A stretch of DNA of 5,053 nucleotides from positions 1-5,053 of the forward strand of contig JAJZDO010000810.1 of assembly GCA_021805955.1 (NCBI GenBank). Direction: 5' to 3'. The translations under genes were made by a program, and so were the position numbers. The DNA comes from Acidobacteriota bacterium (GTDB lineage Bacteria > Acidobacteriota > Terriglobia > Terriglobales > Acidobacteriaceae). Below the pieces are notes generated by a model. The model had not been told where the DNA came from. It made no database searches and saw nothing but the letters and a program-made list of their open reading frames with translations. Below are positions 4,406 to 5,053 of this stretch, in pieces (position 1 is the stretch's first letter; each line of letters starts with the position of its first letter).

Positions 4406-5053
4406 TTGCCCCCAATTCTGAATGGACAATCTCTCCACAAGGCGTACGGAGCCACGCCGCTGTTCGACAACATCGCCTTTACTGTTTCTGAAGGCGACCA
4501 GATTGGCGTCGTCGGGCCGAATGGTTCCGGCAAATCCACGCTGCTGGAAATTCTTGCGGGAAACATCGAGCCAGACGCGGGCGAAGTCTCGCGGCGTAAG
4601 CTGGCGCGTGTCGGATACATCGCGCAGAATTCAGAATTTGGCGACGAGGATACGATCCGCTCGGTGTTGGAGCGGGCGTTGAGCGGCATCCATGCGCCCC
4701 AGGCGGAACGAGAGGCGCGGCTTCAGGAAACCCTGGGGCGCGCAGGTTTCGAAGACTTCGAGGTGAGGGCAGCGACACTTTCCGGAGGATGGCGCAAACG
4801 GCTCGCGATTGCCGAGGCCCTGGTCCAGCAGCCCGATGTCCTTTTGCTCGACGAGCCAACGAACCACCTGGATCTCGCCGGGATCGAATGGCTGGAGAAG
4901 CTATTGCGCAACGCGCCGTTTGCGTATGTCGCGGTGAGCCATGACCGTTATTTTCTGGAAAACGTCGCGCATACCATGGTCGAACTGAACCGCATGTATG
5001 CGGAAGGTATTTTGACGGTGCAGGGAAACTACAGCGAATTCCTGATAGACGAC
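4406..5053 (+). CDS. ABC-F family ATPase, Uup type (3' end beyond window)
   Basis: The first 216 residues of an ABC-F protein, a soluble tandem ATPase without membrane domains that acts on ribosomes; Uup-type members are linked to translation and genome stability. The first nucleotide-binding domain is complete: Walker A GPNGSGKST (37-45), Q-loop Q74 (GYIAQ), signature LSGGWRKR (125-132), Walker B VLLLDEP with E150 followed by the ABC-F mark TNHLDL, and H179 in SHDRYFLENV. The text after it (VELNRMY...GNYSEFL) is typical just before the inter-domain linker. No ATG exists in this frame before the domain. TTG at 4406-4408, giving MPPILNGQSL, fits where relatives begin, but its AAGGA lies 12 nt away. 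TTG at 4355 is another option. A one-base error in the C5 run at 4409-4413 would instead join the frame to the ATG at 4393. It lies 69 bp after the repair gene and may share its transcript. Confidence 0.9.
   Translation, partial: MPPILNGQSLHKAYGATPLFDNIAFTVSEGDQIGVVGPNGSGKSTLLEILAGNIEPDAGEVSRRKLARVGYIAQNSEFGDEDTIRSVLERALSGIHAPQAEREARLQETLGRAGFEDFEVRAATLSGGWRKRLAIAEALVQQPDVLLLDEPTNHLDLAGIEWLEKLLRNAPFAYVAVSHDRYFLENVAHTMVELNRMYAEGILTVQGNYSEFLIDD

Noticed and set aside
4422..4682. 86-aa plus-strand open frame near the ABC-F start
   Set aside because: Out of frame with the clear ABC-F domain; serine/arginine-rich shadow translation.

Overview
This is ordinary-looking bacterial chromosome with moderately high GC. 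It holds a tRNA, eight protein-coding genes (one cut by the right edge) and one long, hairpin-rich stretch without genes. Nothing in it looks like a mobile element, phage, CRISPR array or toxin-antitoxin pair. The mix of genes (UPF0145/YbjQ, DUF202, AlkD-type repair protein, Uup-type ABC-F, solo receiver domain) and the protein style recall soil Acidobacteriota. That placement is an impression from general familiarity and was not tested.

Left part (1-1402) is all on the minus strand. A single-domain response regulator (968-1402) is followed after 61 bp by a LolD/MacB-type ABC transporter ATPase (181-906). The two may share a transcript. No permease for the ATPase and no histidine kinase for the regulator lie in the window. 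Next comes tRNA-Gly(GCC) with an encoded CCA end (29-103) and its own near-consensus sigma-70 promoter (-35 at 142-147, -10 at 118-123).

Middle (1403-2055) is 653 bp with no convincing gene. It carries an unusual concentration of inverted repeats: an 18-bp interrupted hairpin at 1632-1680, a 13-bp hairpin with a 4-nt loop at 1750-1781, two abutting palindromes at 1814-1834, and an 8-bp dyad at 1844-1872. It is the least explained part of the window and the best place to look for a structured RNA or regulatory sites.

Right part (2056-5053). A small TM2-like membrane protein gene (2056-2340, plus) converges on a UPF0145/YbjQ-family gene (2374-2721, minus). Divergent from the latter is a tight plus-strand cluster: a 92-aa protein with four zinc-ligand-like cysteines (2855-3133), a DUF202/YidH-like membrane protein 10 bp later (3144-3557), and an AlkD-like DNA alkylation repair protein (from 3554) whose start overlaps the DUF202 stop as ATGA. 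After 69 bp an ABC-F ATPase of Uup type starts, probably at a TTG codon (4406), and runs off the window. An 8-bp inverted repeat just before it overlaps the only Shine-Dalgarno-like sequence. The cluster suggests shared transcription, but the products have no obvious common pathway.
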